A stretch of 13,909 nt of DNA, taken from an uncultured Bacillota bacterium (GTDB taxonomy: Bacteria; Bacillota; Clostridia; Peptostreptococcales; Anaerovoracaceae). Below the pieces are notes generated by a model. The model was not told the origin of the DNA, made no database searches, and saw only the letters and a list, made by a program, of their open reading frames with translations. The position numbers and the translations under genes are program-made. Positions 1 to 6,298 of the stretch are shown one piece after another. Position 1 is the first letter of the stretch; each line of letters opens with the position of its first letter. The stretch covers positions 1 to 13,909 of the forward strand of contig CABQMM010000008.1 in the NCBI GenBank assembly GCA_902465215.1, written 5' to 3'.

Positions 1-918
1 TCCGCTCTTGATTAAGTCGAGCATGGAATCCTGAATCACTTCAGTATAGCAGGTCAAATTTTCAAACTCGGAGTCGGCAAGACCGTAGAGTACAGCATTT
101 GCAACGGAACCTACACCCGACTGAATCGGCAGAAGCGACTTTCCGAGACGTCCTTCGGCAACTTCATTCTCTAAGAATTTAATAATGTTTTTTCCGATTT
201 TCTTTGAATCTTCGGAGATTGCGGCAAGCGGTCTTGTTAAATCGCTTTTGTCGGAAAGAACGATTGCCTTGATTTTATCCCAGCCGCATTTTATGTAAGG
301 CGTTCCGATACGCTCGCCCGGATGCGTGAGAGGAATCGGTTTGCGGTGAGGCGGCTTTTCGCACATGTAAATATCTGCCATTCCTTCTAAATGCAAAGGT
401 TTCGCCATCGCAATTTCAACGATGACAAAATCTGCCTCTGCAACATAGGTAGGTGTGTTACCGACGGAAGTTGTAGGTACAAGGTCACCGTTTTCTGTAA
501 TCGCAAGTGCTTCCACAAGCGCAATATCAGGCTTTTTGACGTGACCACCTGCGACAAACTCAGGAGAGCGTCCGAGGTGCATGTCGATATAACCAACATC
601 GCCTGCGTTGATGGATTTTCTGAGAACAGAATTGGTCTGATAAGGAATCCGTTTTCCGATAACGCCTGCTTCGGTAAGTTCCGTATCCACCTCGGGGCCG
701 ACGGAAGCACCGGAGTAGAGGTCGATTTTAACCTTTCTTCCTGCCTTTGCCTGCTCCGCGAGGGCATGGGGGACTGCCTTCGGATAGCCTGCATTAGTGA
801 AACCGCTGATTCCCACAGACATTCCGTCCTGTATGAGATTTGCTGCTTCGTCCGCACTGCAGACGAGAGCAAGCGCCTTTTCGTTTCGTAATCTTTCTTT
901 TAAATTTTGTTCAGACAT
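1..918 (-). CDS. Acetyl-CoA hydrolase/transferase family CoA-transferase, Cat1-like (3' end outside window)
   Basis: Moves coenzyme A between an acyl-CoA and a free carboxylic acid, most likely acetate or succinate, in the cytoplasm. The 306 visible residues run from the N-terminus to beyond the usual active site. Residues 35-45 (VGISGFTNAGY) match the family's N-terminal CoA-transferase domain. Residues 266-275 (QSGVGSVANA) are the typical glycine-rich stretch, and Tyr-Thr-Glu at 291-293 places Glu293 where the family's catalytic glutamate, which forms the glutamyl-CoA thioester, is found. The ATG at 918 follows a GAGGTG ribosome binding site. The reading frame is still open at base 1; family members are usually about 500 residues, so roughly the last 200 are missing. 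It diverges from pyk, fitting a fermentative role. Succinyl-CoA:acetate, butyryl-CoA:acetate and 4-hydroxybutyrate transferases share these motifs, so the exact acyl substrate cannot be fixed; the YTEVIQDSM context leans towards the succinyl-CoA:acetate group. Confidence 0.9.
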   Translation of the reverse strand, partial: MSEQNLKERLRNEKALALVCSADEAANLIQDGMSVGISGFTNAGYPKAVPHALAEQAKAGRKVKIDLYSGASVGPEVDTELTEAGVIGKRIPYQTNSVLRKSINAGDVGYIDMHLGRSPEFVAGGHVKKPDIALVEALAITENGDLVPTTSVGNTPTYVAEADFVIVEIAMAKPLHLEGMADIYMCEKPPHRKPIPLTHPGERIGTPYIKCGWDKIKAIVLSDKSDLTRPLAAISEDSKKIGKNIIKFLENEVAEGRLGKSLLPIQSGVGSVANAVLYGLADSEFENLTCYTEVIQDSMLDLIKSG

Positions 919-958
919 AACTGTAACACCTCATAGTAAACTATTTTGACTATATAAA

Positions 959-988
959 AGTATATAACATTTTACATAAATCCGACAA
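959..988 (-). promoter_or_regulatory. Candidate sigma-A promoter of the CoA-transferase gene
   Basis: On the minus strand, TTGTCG (983-988) and TATACT (959-964) are separated by 18 bp, about 40 bp before the ATG at 918. An alternative -10, TATATA, gives a 16-bp spacer. Prediction from consensus match only. Confidence 0.4.
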
Positions 989-996
989 CCGTTTGA

Positions 997-1025
997 TTGC
1001 ATTCTTTTTGCACTTGCGGTAAAAT
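997..1025 (+). promoter_or_regulatory. Probable sigma-A promoter of pyk
   Basis: TTGCAT (997-1002) and TAAAAT (1020-1025) are separated by exactly 17 bp, placing the transcript start near 1032, about 37 nt before the pyk ATG. Its -35 lies only 8 bp from the -35 proposed for the divergent CoA-transferase gene. Confidence 0.6.
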
Positions 1026-1068
1026 AGAAACAGGAAAATGCCGAGAAAGAAATGAAAGAGGGGAAACG

Positions 1069-2487
1069 ATGAGAAAGACGAAAATTATATGCACGCTGGG
1101 TCCCGCGTCGACCAATGAAGAAATGCTTGAAAAAATGCTGAAGGCAGGAATGGATGTCGCAAGAGTAAACTTTTCGCACGGAACGCATGAGGGTCACGGA
1201 AAGACCATTGATCTTTTTCGCAAAGTCAGAGATAATCTGGGTCTGCCTGCCGCGGTTATGCTGGATACGAAGGGACCGGAAATCCGGACCAGAGATTTTG
1301 AAGGCGGAAAAGCAATGCTGAAAAATGGAGAACTCTTCACGCTGACGACGGAAAATGTGCTCGGAAATGCTGAAAGAGCTTCCATTACCTATGCAAATCT
1401 TCCGGGAGAGCTGAAGGAGGGCGATGAAGTCTTGATTGACGACGGCAAATTGCGCCTGAAGGTGACGGAAACGACGCAGACGGATATCGTCTGCCGTGTA
1501 ATCACGGGTGGACAAATCAGCAACCATAAAGGCATCAATGTGCCGAATGTGGCGCTTTCCATGGAATATCTAAGCCCCGCGGATAAAGACGATTTGCTTT
1601 TCGGCATTGAAAAAGATGTCGATTATGTTGCAGCCTCTTTCGTAAGAAGGGCCGACGATGTAATTGCACTTCGGAATTTCTTGACGGAAAACGGCGGCAG
1701 TGATATAAAAATTATTTCTAAAATTGAAAATATTGAGGGTATCGATAATTTTGAGGAAATCCTGGAGGCATCCGACGGCATTATGGTTGCCAGAGGCGAC
1801 ATGGGCGTTGAGGTGAATTTTGCAAGACTTCCGGGCATTCAGAAGCGCTTCATCAAGAGGTGTCAGCAAAGTGGCAAGACAGTTATTACCGCGACGCAGA
1901 TGCTCGAATCCATGATTCAGAATCCGCTGCCGACCAGAGCGGAAATTACAGATGTGGCGAACGCGGTATTTGACGGAACCTCAGCGGTTATGCTTTCCGG
2001 CGAAACCGCAATGGGTGCTTACCCTGCGGAGGCCGTGGCGGCGATGGCGAAAATTGCCAAGCAGGCAGAACAGGACGATCCGAGATTTCTGCCGGGAGCG
2101 AATATGTGGTATGAGATGGACGCACAGGATACGACAAACGCGGTAGGTCACGCGGCATGCACGCTTGCCAGAGACATCAACGCGAAAGCGATTATGAGCA
2201 TTACCAAGTCGGGATATACGGCTCTTCGCATGAGCAAGTTCCGTCCGGCTACCATGCTGATTGCAGCTACGCCGCACGAAAAAACCTATCATCAGATGGC
2301 ACTCATCTGGGGCGTGTACCCGCTGATGGTCGAAAATCTCCAAAATGTGGATGTTCTGGTTTACCGCTGTCTGGAAGAGGGCAGAAAGGAAGGACTGCTG
2401 CATACCGGAGATAAAGTTGTTATCAGCGCCGGCGTGCCGCTGGATGTGACGGGGAAGACAAATATGATTCGCGTCGAATTTGCCTGA
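1069..2487 (+). CDS. pyk: Pyruvate kinase
   Basis: Last step of glycolysis: phosphoenolpyruvate plus ADP gives pyruvate plus ATP, in the cytoplasm. The 472-residue protein has the whole core: N-terminal barrel start (KTKIICTLGPAS, 3-14), a B domain inserted after KGPEIRTR (68-75), the active-site segment SKIENIEG (217-224) with Lys218 and Glu220, ARGDMG (241-246) with Asp244, TATQMLESM (274-282) with Thr276, and the C-terminal regulatory domain from about 352. Asn34, Ser36, Asp66 and Thr67 match the monovalent-cation ligands of muscle pyruvate kinase, and Glu71 (KGPE) is the residue linked to potassium dependence, so a K+-activated enzyme is expected. It lacks the extra C-terminal PEP-utiliser-like domain of the Bacillus subtilis enzyme (about 585 residues). 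The ATG at 1069 follows GAAAGAGGGG; in-frame sequence upstream, back to 997, lies within the promoter and has no family match. Probably monocistronic, with a terminator directly downstream. Confidence 0.97.
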   Translation: MRKTKIICTLGPASTNEEMLEKMLKAGMDVARVNFSHGTHEGHGKTIDLFRKVRDNLGLPAAVMLDTKGPEIRTRDFEGGKAMLKNGELFTLTTENVLGNAERASITYANLPGELKEGDEVLIDDGKLRLKVTETTQTDIVCRVITGGQISNHKGINVPNVALSMEYLSPADKDDLLFGIEKDVDYVAASFVRRADDVIALRNFLTENGGSDIKIISKIENIEGIDNFEEILEASDGIMVARGDMGVEVNFARLPGIQKRFIKRCQQSGKTVITATQMLESMIQNPLPTRAEITDVANAVFDGTSAVMLSGETAMGAYPAEAVAAMAKIAKQAEQDDPRFLPGANMWYEMDAQDTTNAVGHAACTLARDINAKAIMSITKSGYTALRMSKFRPATMLIAATPHEKTYHQMALIWGVYPLMVENLQNVDVLVYRCLEEGRKEGLLHTGDKVVISAGVPLDVTGKTNMIRVEFA

Positions 2488-2511
2488 TAAAATTAAAAAG
2501 ATTGTATGAAT

Positions 2512-2570
2512 AAAAAAAGAGCCTTGCATCGGAAGTTGTTTTGTACATACCGATGATGGGGCTCCTTTTT
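2512..2570. terminator. Bidirectional rho-independent terminator between pyk and spoVG
   Basis: GAGCC at 2519-2523 pairs with GGCTC at 2560-2564, and CATCGG pairs with CCGATG nearer the loop, with a small internal mismatch. A run of seven A precedes the hairpin and a T run follows it, so it can end both the plus-strand pyk transcript and the minus-strand spoVG transcript. Confidence 0.85.
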
Positions 2571-2591
2571 AATATTCTTTTTTATACAGGT

Positions 2592-2876
2592 TTATACTGC
2601 AGCATTTGCAATCGGTGCTTCATCCTCTGCTTTTTCATACTCTGCGAAAATTGCATCTCTGATTCTGTTGCGTGTTTCGGATGAAAGCGGATGTGCCACA
2701 TCACGGAATTCACCATTTCCGATTTTTCTGCTTGGCATCGCAATAAATAAACCATTTTGTCCATCAATAACTTTGATGTCGTGAACCACGAATTCTTCAT
2801 CAAATGTAACAGATGCGATTGCCTTTAATTTTCCTTCTTCATTAACTTTTCTGAGTCTTACATCAGTAATGTTCAT
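2592..2876 (-). CDS. spoVG: SpoVG family regulator
   Basis: A small RNA/DNA-binding regulatory protein of the SpoVG family, first known for its effect on cortex and asymmetric septation in Bacillus and on virulence and cell-wall genes in non-sporulating Firmicutes. The 94 residues cover the entire conserved fold: [11 protein letters not shown] at the start, [19 protein letters not shown] (22-40), then the family signature [10 protein letters not shown] (43-52) and [16 protein letters not shown] (58-73). The acidic and alanine-rich tail is variable in the family. The ATG at 2876 is chosen over a TTG seven codons upstream because AAAGGTGG lies at the right distance from it and MNITDVR is the family's normal N-terminus. 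It lies downstream of purR in the same direction, as in Bacillus, but with its own promoter; no clear terminator separates purR from it, so read-through is possible. Confidence 0.96.
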   Translation of the reverse strand: MNITDVRLRKVNEEGKLKAIASVTFDEEFVVHDIKVIDGQNGLFIAMPSRKIGNGEFRDVAHPLSSETRNRIRDAIFAEYEKAEDEAPIANAAV

Positions 2877-2943
2877 TTTGTACCACCTTTCTAGCATATA
2901 CTTCGTCCTGTGTGCTTACAGTAACGCTCACATTAACAAGTCC

Positions 2944-2972
2944 ATTATAATATCTTGTTAAAATTTTTACAA
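2944..2972 (-). promoter_or_regulatory. Strong sigma-A-like promoter of spoVG
   Basis: On the minus strand TTGTAA (2967-2972) and a perfect TATAAT (2944-2949) are 17 bp apart, giving a leader of roughly 60 nt before the spoVG ATG. B. subtilis spoVG is known for a sigma-H promoter; what is visible here is vegetative-type. Confidence 0.7.
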
Positions 2973-3048
2973 GTAAAAATGACAAAAAATTCAAAGAAAT
3001 GACAAATATATGCGAAATCTATACAAAATAGCGGCTTATTTGTGGTGG

Positions 3049-3858
3049 CTAAAAGATATTTTCACTCGGAAGAAGCGTAATTCCTTTCGCATCGGGTGCA
3101 ATATCATCAATGTAGACAAGGCAGGTGTAGTCCTTGATCTTTTTTTGCTCAGGCTTGAGCGAGGCGATGGCAACACCGACTCCAACGACTTCCGCACCAA
3201 ATTCTCCCGCCATTTCGGAAATCCCGACGACACTTCCGCCGCCGCGCATGAAATCATCAATAATTAAAACTTTACCGCCGTTTGAAATTGCACGCTTGGA
3301 CATCGACATGCGCTGAATTCGGTCATAAGAGCCGCTGAAATAGTTGATGCTTACGGTAGAGCCTTCGGAAATTTTTGCTTCCCTGCGGACAACGACTAAA
3401 GGCAGATTCATAAGATGCGCCACGCGCGAAGCCAAAGGAATCCCTTTTGTTTCAACGGTTGCGACATAATCGGCATCACACTCTCTGAATTTACGGGCAA
3501 AAACAGAAGCTATCTTTTGGATTAGCCGGGAATCATAGAATAAATCCGAAGTATAGAGGAAATTTCCGCCCAAAAGCCTTGAAGGGTCGGATAGGCGCGT
3601 ACAGAATTCCTGCTGGAGCTCGCGGACTTTTTCATCAGAAATATCCGGAACGAACTTTACGCCGCCCTTTGCTCCGGAAGCTGTTTCAAGAAAGCCCGTG
3701 CCGGTAAAGGCAATCGCTTCTCCGGCCGATTTGATGTCCTCGCTGATGCTGGATTTTGCGGCTCCGAATAAATCGCAAAAGTACTGCAGGGTATAACTTT
3801 TATTCGGCGTATCCGTCAAAATTTTAATAATCGCGCCGACTCTTTCCGTACGTTTCAT
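3049..3858 (-). CDS. purR: Pur operon repressor PurR (PRPP-responsive)
   Basis: Transcription factor that controls purine synthesis and salvage genes and senses PRPP. The 269-residue protein has the Bacillus-type PurR layout: an N-terminal winged-helix DNA-binding domain (about 1-73, beginning MKRTERVGAIIKIL) and a type I phosphoribosyltransferase-like domain with the PRPP-binding motif VLIIDDFMRGGGSV at 197-210. Length is close to the B. subtilis protein (about 285). This is not the LacI-type PurR of enterobacteria. The ATG at 3858 follows GGAGGA eight bases upstream; a TTG five codons earlier overlaps that ribosome binding site and is rejected. It lies just upstream of spoVG in the same direction, as in Bacillus and Clostridium, but faces away from prs, whose product makes its effector PRPP. 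Confidence 0.95.
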   Translation of the reverse strand: MKRTERVGAIIKILTDTPNKSYTLQYFCDLFGAAKSSISEDIKSAGEAIAFTGTGFLETASGAKGGVKFVPDISDEKVRELQQEFCTRLSDPSRLLGGNFLYTSDLFYDSRLIQKIASVFARKFRECDADYVATVETKGIPLASRVAHLMNLPLVVVRREAKISEGSTVSINYFSGSYDRIQRMSMSKRAISNGGKVLIIDDFMRGGGSVVGISEMAGEFGAEVVGVGVAIASLKPEQKKIKDYTCLVYIDDIAPDAKGITLLPSENIF

Positions 3859-3892
3859 TTGAAAATCCTCCAATCGTTCGTGTTATATAAAT

Positions 3893-3921
3893 ATCATATT
3901 TCTTTTTTATTTTTTTGTCAA
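3893..3921 (-). promoter_or_regulatory. Near-consensus sigma-A promoter of purR
   Basis: On the minus strand TTGACA (3916-3921) and TATGAT (3893-3898) are 17 bp apart, with an A-rich spacer. The transcript would start near 3886, leaving a short leader of about 28 nt before the ATG at 3858. Confidence 0.75.
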
Positions 3922-3958
3922 CAAAAGAAACGGCATATTACGCGCTGGCAGATTTTCC

Positions 3959-3987
3959 TTGCTTTTATGTTGAAATTGTAGTAGAAT
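3959..3987 (+). promoter_or_regulatory. Candidate sigma-A promoter of the nhaC-like gene
   Basis: TTGCTT (3959-3964) and TAGAAT (3982-3987) are separated by 17 bp and lie about 50 bp before the ATG at 4037. It diverges from the purR promoter, with 37 bp between the two -35 elements. Confidence 0.5.
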
Positions 3988-4036
3988 TGTGAGGCATGGC
4001 TTCAATTATTTATTAAACTAAAGTGAGGTATTATTT

Positions 4037-5590
4037 ATGACTAACGAAAAAAGAACGCCACGACAGCCAAGTTTCATCGTGGCATTGATTCCGATCGTTG
4101 TAATGATCGCCCTGATGCTTTATTGCTTCCACGGCGGATCGGAATCCGGCTACCACGATGCACACATGCCGTTGGTATTATCAATTATTGTAGCTTGTAT
4201 TGTAGGTGTTTCCTGCGGACACAGCTTCAAGGAAATGCTTACGGGCATGATCGACCGTCTGAGCGCTTCCATGGAAGCAGTTCTGATTCTCTGCACGGTT
4301 GGTTTCCTGGTATCCAGCTTCATGGCTTCCGGAGCAATTCCGTCGCTTATCGTTTACGGACTTGATCTGCTCACGCCGAAGCTTTTCCTTCCGATCGGTT
4401 GTATTCTTTGTGCAATCGTAGGTCTTGCCTGCGGTTCCTCCTGGACAACCACAGCGACTATCGGTCTTGCGTTCCTTGGTATTGGTGCCGGCCTTGGTAT
4501 CAATCCGGCAATCACAGCAGGCATGATTATCTCCGGTGCATATGTAGGAGACAAGTTCTCCCCGCTGTCCGACACAACAAACCTTGCTGCGGCTGTTGCT
4601 GAAACAGGTTTATTCGACCACGTAACCGCGATGGTTTCAACGACCGGACCGACGATGATTATTGCACTTGTGCTTTACACGATTCTCGGACTGAATATCG
4701 ACGAAAGCGCTTACGATCCGACGGTTGCTGCAAGCATTCAGGAAGCTTTCGGAAGTGTATTCAATATCAGCCCGATTCTGCTGATTCCGATTATTGTCGT
4801 AATCGTCATGTGTATCCTCCGCGTGCCGGGACTTGTTGGCATTGCTGTTTCCGTTGCAGTCGCAACTCTTTTCATGGTTATCTTCCAGCCGGTTGATATC
4901 TACGGAAGCCGCGCGCTCGGAGATGTATTCAACATGCTGCACTACGGTATCGAAGTCGAAACCGGAAATGAAGTTGCAGACTCAATCTTAGGCAAAGCAG
5001 GTGGTATGGATGGAACCATGTGGACCATCAACCTGATTATCGTAGCACTGGCCTACGGCGGTGCGCTCGAACGCTGCGGATGCATTGAGCGTCTGTTTGG
5101 AAGCCTCAAGCACAAGATTAATTCTGTCGGAAGTCTGATTTTGGCAACGCTTCTTACATCCATCTTCTGTGACGCAACCATGTGCGACCAGTTCCTCGGA
5201 ATCGGTGTTCCGGCTCCGATTTATGCCGACAAGTTTGACGAACTCGGACTCGGACGTAATATGCTTTCCCGTACACTGGAAGATGCCGGTACTCTTTGGG
5301 CGGTTATGTTCCCTTGGACAGGATGCGGCGCATACCAGACCGGAGTTCTCGGAATGAGTCCGCTCGTATTCTTCCCATATGCATTCGTAAATCTTATCAA
5401 TCCGATTTACGCATATGTAACAGCACTTTTGGGACGCAATATTTTCTGGGCGGACGGTTCTTATACAAGTCTGTTTGGAAAGACACGTGCCGGCAAACCT
5501 GCAGGAGCTCCTGAAGAAGCACATAGCAAAGCACTGGAATGCCTAAAAGCACGCCGTGCAGCAGGCAAGGCCCCGAAAATTAACGCTTAA
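4037..5590 (+). CDS. nhaC: NhaC-family Na+/H+ antiporter
   Basis: Integral membrane carrier of the NhaC family, expected to exchange sodium for protons and so serve pH and sodium homeostasis. Some relatives, such as MleN of Bacillus, exchange organic acids instead, so the substrate is an inference. The 517 residues hold many hydrophobic helices: 14-30, about 46-60, 82-106, 118-133, 141-169, 201-218 and a strongly hydrophobic run near 245-285, with more to about 475. The family signature GDKFSPLSDTTNLA is at 171-184; LACGSSWTTTATIG (130-143) and FCDATMCDQFLGIG (near 376-389) also fit. The last 45 or so residues are charged and probably cytoplasmic. The ATG at 4037 follows GTGAGGT. A terminator lies directly downstream, and the unknown membrane gene follows in the same direction. 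I recall no nhaC at this place in the Bacillus or Clostridium version of this region. Confidence 0.9.
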   Translation: MTNEKRTPRQPSFIVALIPIVVMIALMLYCFHGGSESGYHDAHMPLVLSIIVACIVGVSCGHSFKEMLTGMIDRLSASMEAVLILCTVGFLVSSFMASGAIPSLIVYGLDLLTPKLFLPIGCILCAIVGLACGSSWTTTATIGLAFLGIGAGLGINPAITAGMIISGAYVGDKFSPLSDTTNLAAAVAETGLFDHVTAMVSTTGPTMIIALVLYTILGLNIDESAYDPTVAASIQEAFGSVFNISPILLIPIIVVIVMCILRVPGLVGIAVSVAVATLFMVIFQPVDIYGSRALGDVFNMLHYGIEVETGNEVADSILGKAGGMDGTMWTINLIIVALAYGGALERCGCIERLFGSLKHKINSVGSLILATLLTSIFCDATMCDQFLGIGVPAPIYADKFDELGLGRNMLSRTLEDAGTLWAVMFPWTGCGAYQTGVLGMSPLVFFPYAFVNLINPIYAYVTALLGRNIFWADGSYTSLFGKTRAGKPAGAPEEAHSKALECLKARRAAGKAPKINA

Positions 5591-5605
5591 TTTTCAACAA
5601 AACCC

Positions 5606-5636
5606 GGGCGCGCCGGAAAACTGACGCGCCCTTTTA
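5606..5636 (+). terminator. Rho-independent terminator after nhaC
   Basis: GGGCGCG (5606-5612) and CGCGCCC (5625-5631) form a seven-pair, all-GC stem with a 12-base loop, followed by TTTTAT. The next gene begins only 20 bases further on. Confidence 0.85.
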
Positions 5637-5656
5637 TAAGAAAGGAAGTCATAGTT

Positions 5657-6157
5657 GTGAAAAAGATGCTGCCTTGGGATTCGCTGCCGCTGCCGATTTA
5701 TACGGCGCGTGCAAACAAACCGCGGAAAAAATGGGTAAAAATCGGAGGATGGGTTTTGGTGGTTGTTTTACTGCTCTTCGGAGTTTCCTCCTTTGACAGA
5801 AACCTGCCGCTTGCGGTGATTTCGATGATTTTTTCAATCCTTTATTCCATCACGATGGTAACGGTGAAGGATGCCGCGATCACCTGTCGCGGACTTGAAA
5901 TCTTCTATAACATGCAGATCACGACGCAGTACGATTTTTTTGCGTGGGAAGACATTAATTCCATCGTAATCGAAGATAGGGGCGACGATGAGTATGTGCG
6001 CCTGCACATCGGTTACAGCAGCCTCGAAAAAGCACTGCTCTTTAAGCGCGGCGAGGTGAATGCCATCTGCGAATACGCAAAAGAGCAAAACCCGGACATC
6101 CGTGTGCTCAATCACGAAGCGGGAAAGGGAAAACCTGCCGCAAAACGAAAAAAGTAA
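5657..6157 (+). CDS. Unrecognised membrane protein with two helices and a soluble C-terminal domain
   Basis: I do not recognise this 166-residue protein. It begins with a short basic segment (to about 26), then has two hydrophobic helices, about 27-44 and 49-70, forming a hairpin that would leave both ends on the same, probably cytoplasmic, side. Residues 72-150 are soluble and look mainly beta-stranded (AITCRGLEIFYNM, then W97-EDINSIVIED, then YVRLHIGY). That pattern resembles the small PH-like or YcxB-like domains found after two helices in many Firmicutes proteins, which is an inference from pattern alone. The tail is very basic (ending AAKRKK). The GTG at 5657 is preferred because AAAGGAAG lies at good distance; an ATG three codons later is possible. 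No promoter fits between the nhaC terminator and this gene, so it may depend on read-through from nhaC; a strong terminator ends it before murC. Confidence 0.75.
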   Translation: MKKMLPWDSLPLPIYTARANKPRKKWVKIGGWVLVVVLLLFGVSSFDRNLPLAVISMIFSILYSITMVTVKDAAITCRGLEIFYNMQITTQYDFFAWEDINSIVIEDRGDDEYVRLHIGYSSLEKALLFKRGEVNAICEYAKEQNPDIRVLNHEAGKGKPAAKRKK

Positions 6158-6158
6158 T

Positions 6159-6195
6159 GCCAAGCGCAGCTTAAAGCCTGTGTCTTGGCTTTTTC
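6159..6195 (+). terminator. Rho-independent terminator after the unknown membrane protein gene
   Basis: GCCAAG (6159-6164) pairs with CTTGGC (6184-6189); an inner GCAG/CTGT pairing extends the stem. A T run (6190-6194) follows. It separates the nhaC transcript from murC. Confidence 0.8.
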
Positions 6196-6211
6196 ATATT
6201 TTTTGCTAATT

Positions 6212-6244
6212 AGTATATAACAAATGGAGAATTTGTGTTATACT
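6212..6244. repeat. 33-bp imperfect inverted repeat over the murC promoter
   Basis: Two 14-base arms, 6212-6225 and 6231-6244, are inverted copies matching at 12 of 14 positions (AGTATA-nn-ACAAAT against ATTTGT-nn-TATACT) around the 5-base centre GGAGA. The right arm contains the proposed -10 of murC. No T run follows, so it is not a terminator; an operator is the simplest reading. Confidence 0.6.
6236..6244 (+). promoter_or_regulatory. Candidate extended -10 promoter of the murC operon
   Basis: TG-T-TATACT (TG at 6236-6237, TATACT at 6239-6244) is an extended -10 element about 55 bp before the murC ATG. No good -35 is present at 16-18 bp, which suits extended -10 promoters. A second TATACT at 6244-6249 overlaps it. 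Confidence 0.5.
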
Positions 6245-6298
6245 ATACTTGTAGAAAAGTGACTTGAAAAAGTGACGGAATAAACGGAGGCTTTTTTC

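Noticed and set aside
391..891. 166-residue plus-strand open frame, and another minus-strand frame at 387-872
   Set aside because: Both lie inside the well-supported CoA-transferase gene in other frames and show no family motif or ribosome binding site.
997..1068. Longer pyk reading frame starting at 997
   Set aside because: These 24 codons overlap the promoter and ribosome binding site, and the family begins at MRKTKIICTLGP.
1981..2529. 182-residue minus-strand open frame at the end of pyk
   Set aside because: Antisense to conserved pyk C-terminal sequence, and it starts within the bidirectional terminator.
3010..3048. Possible terminator after purR
   Set aside because: Only a weak A/T-rich hairpin (ACAAATA against TATTTTGT) is present, with no T run after it on the minus strand; transcription probably can read into spoVG.
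5637..5656. Separate promoter for the unknown membrane protein gene
   Set aside because: A TTATAA-like -10 can be drawn at 5634-5639, but the matching -35 position falls in the GC-rich terminator stem and has no resemblance to a -35.
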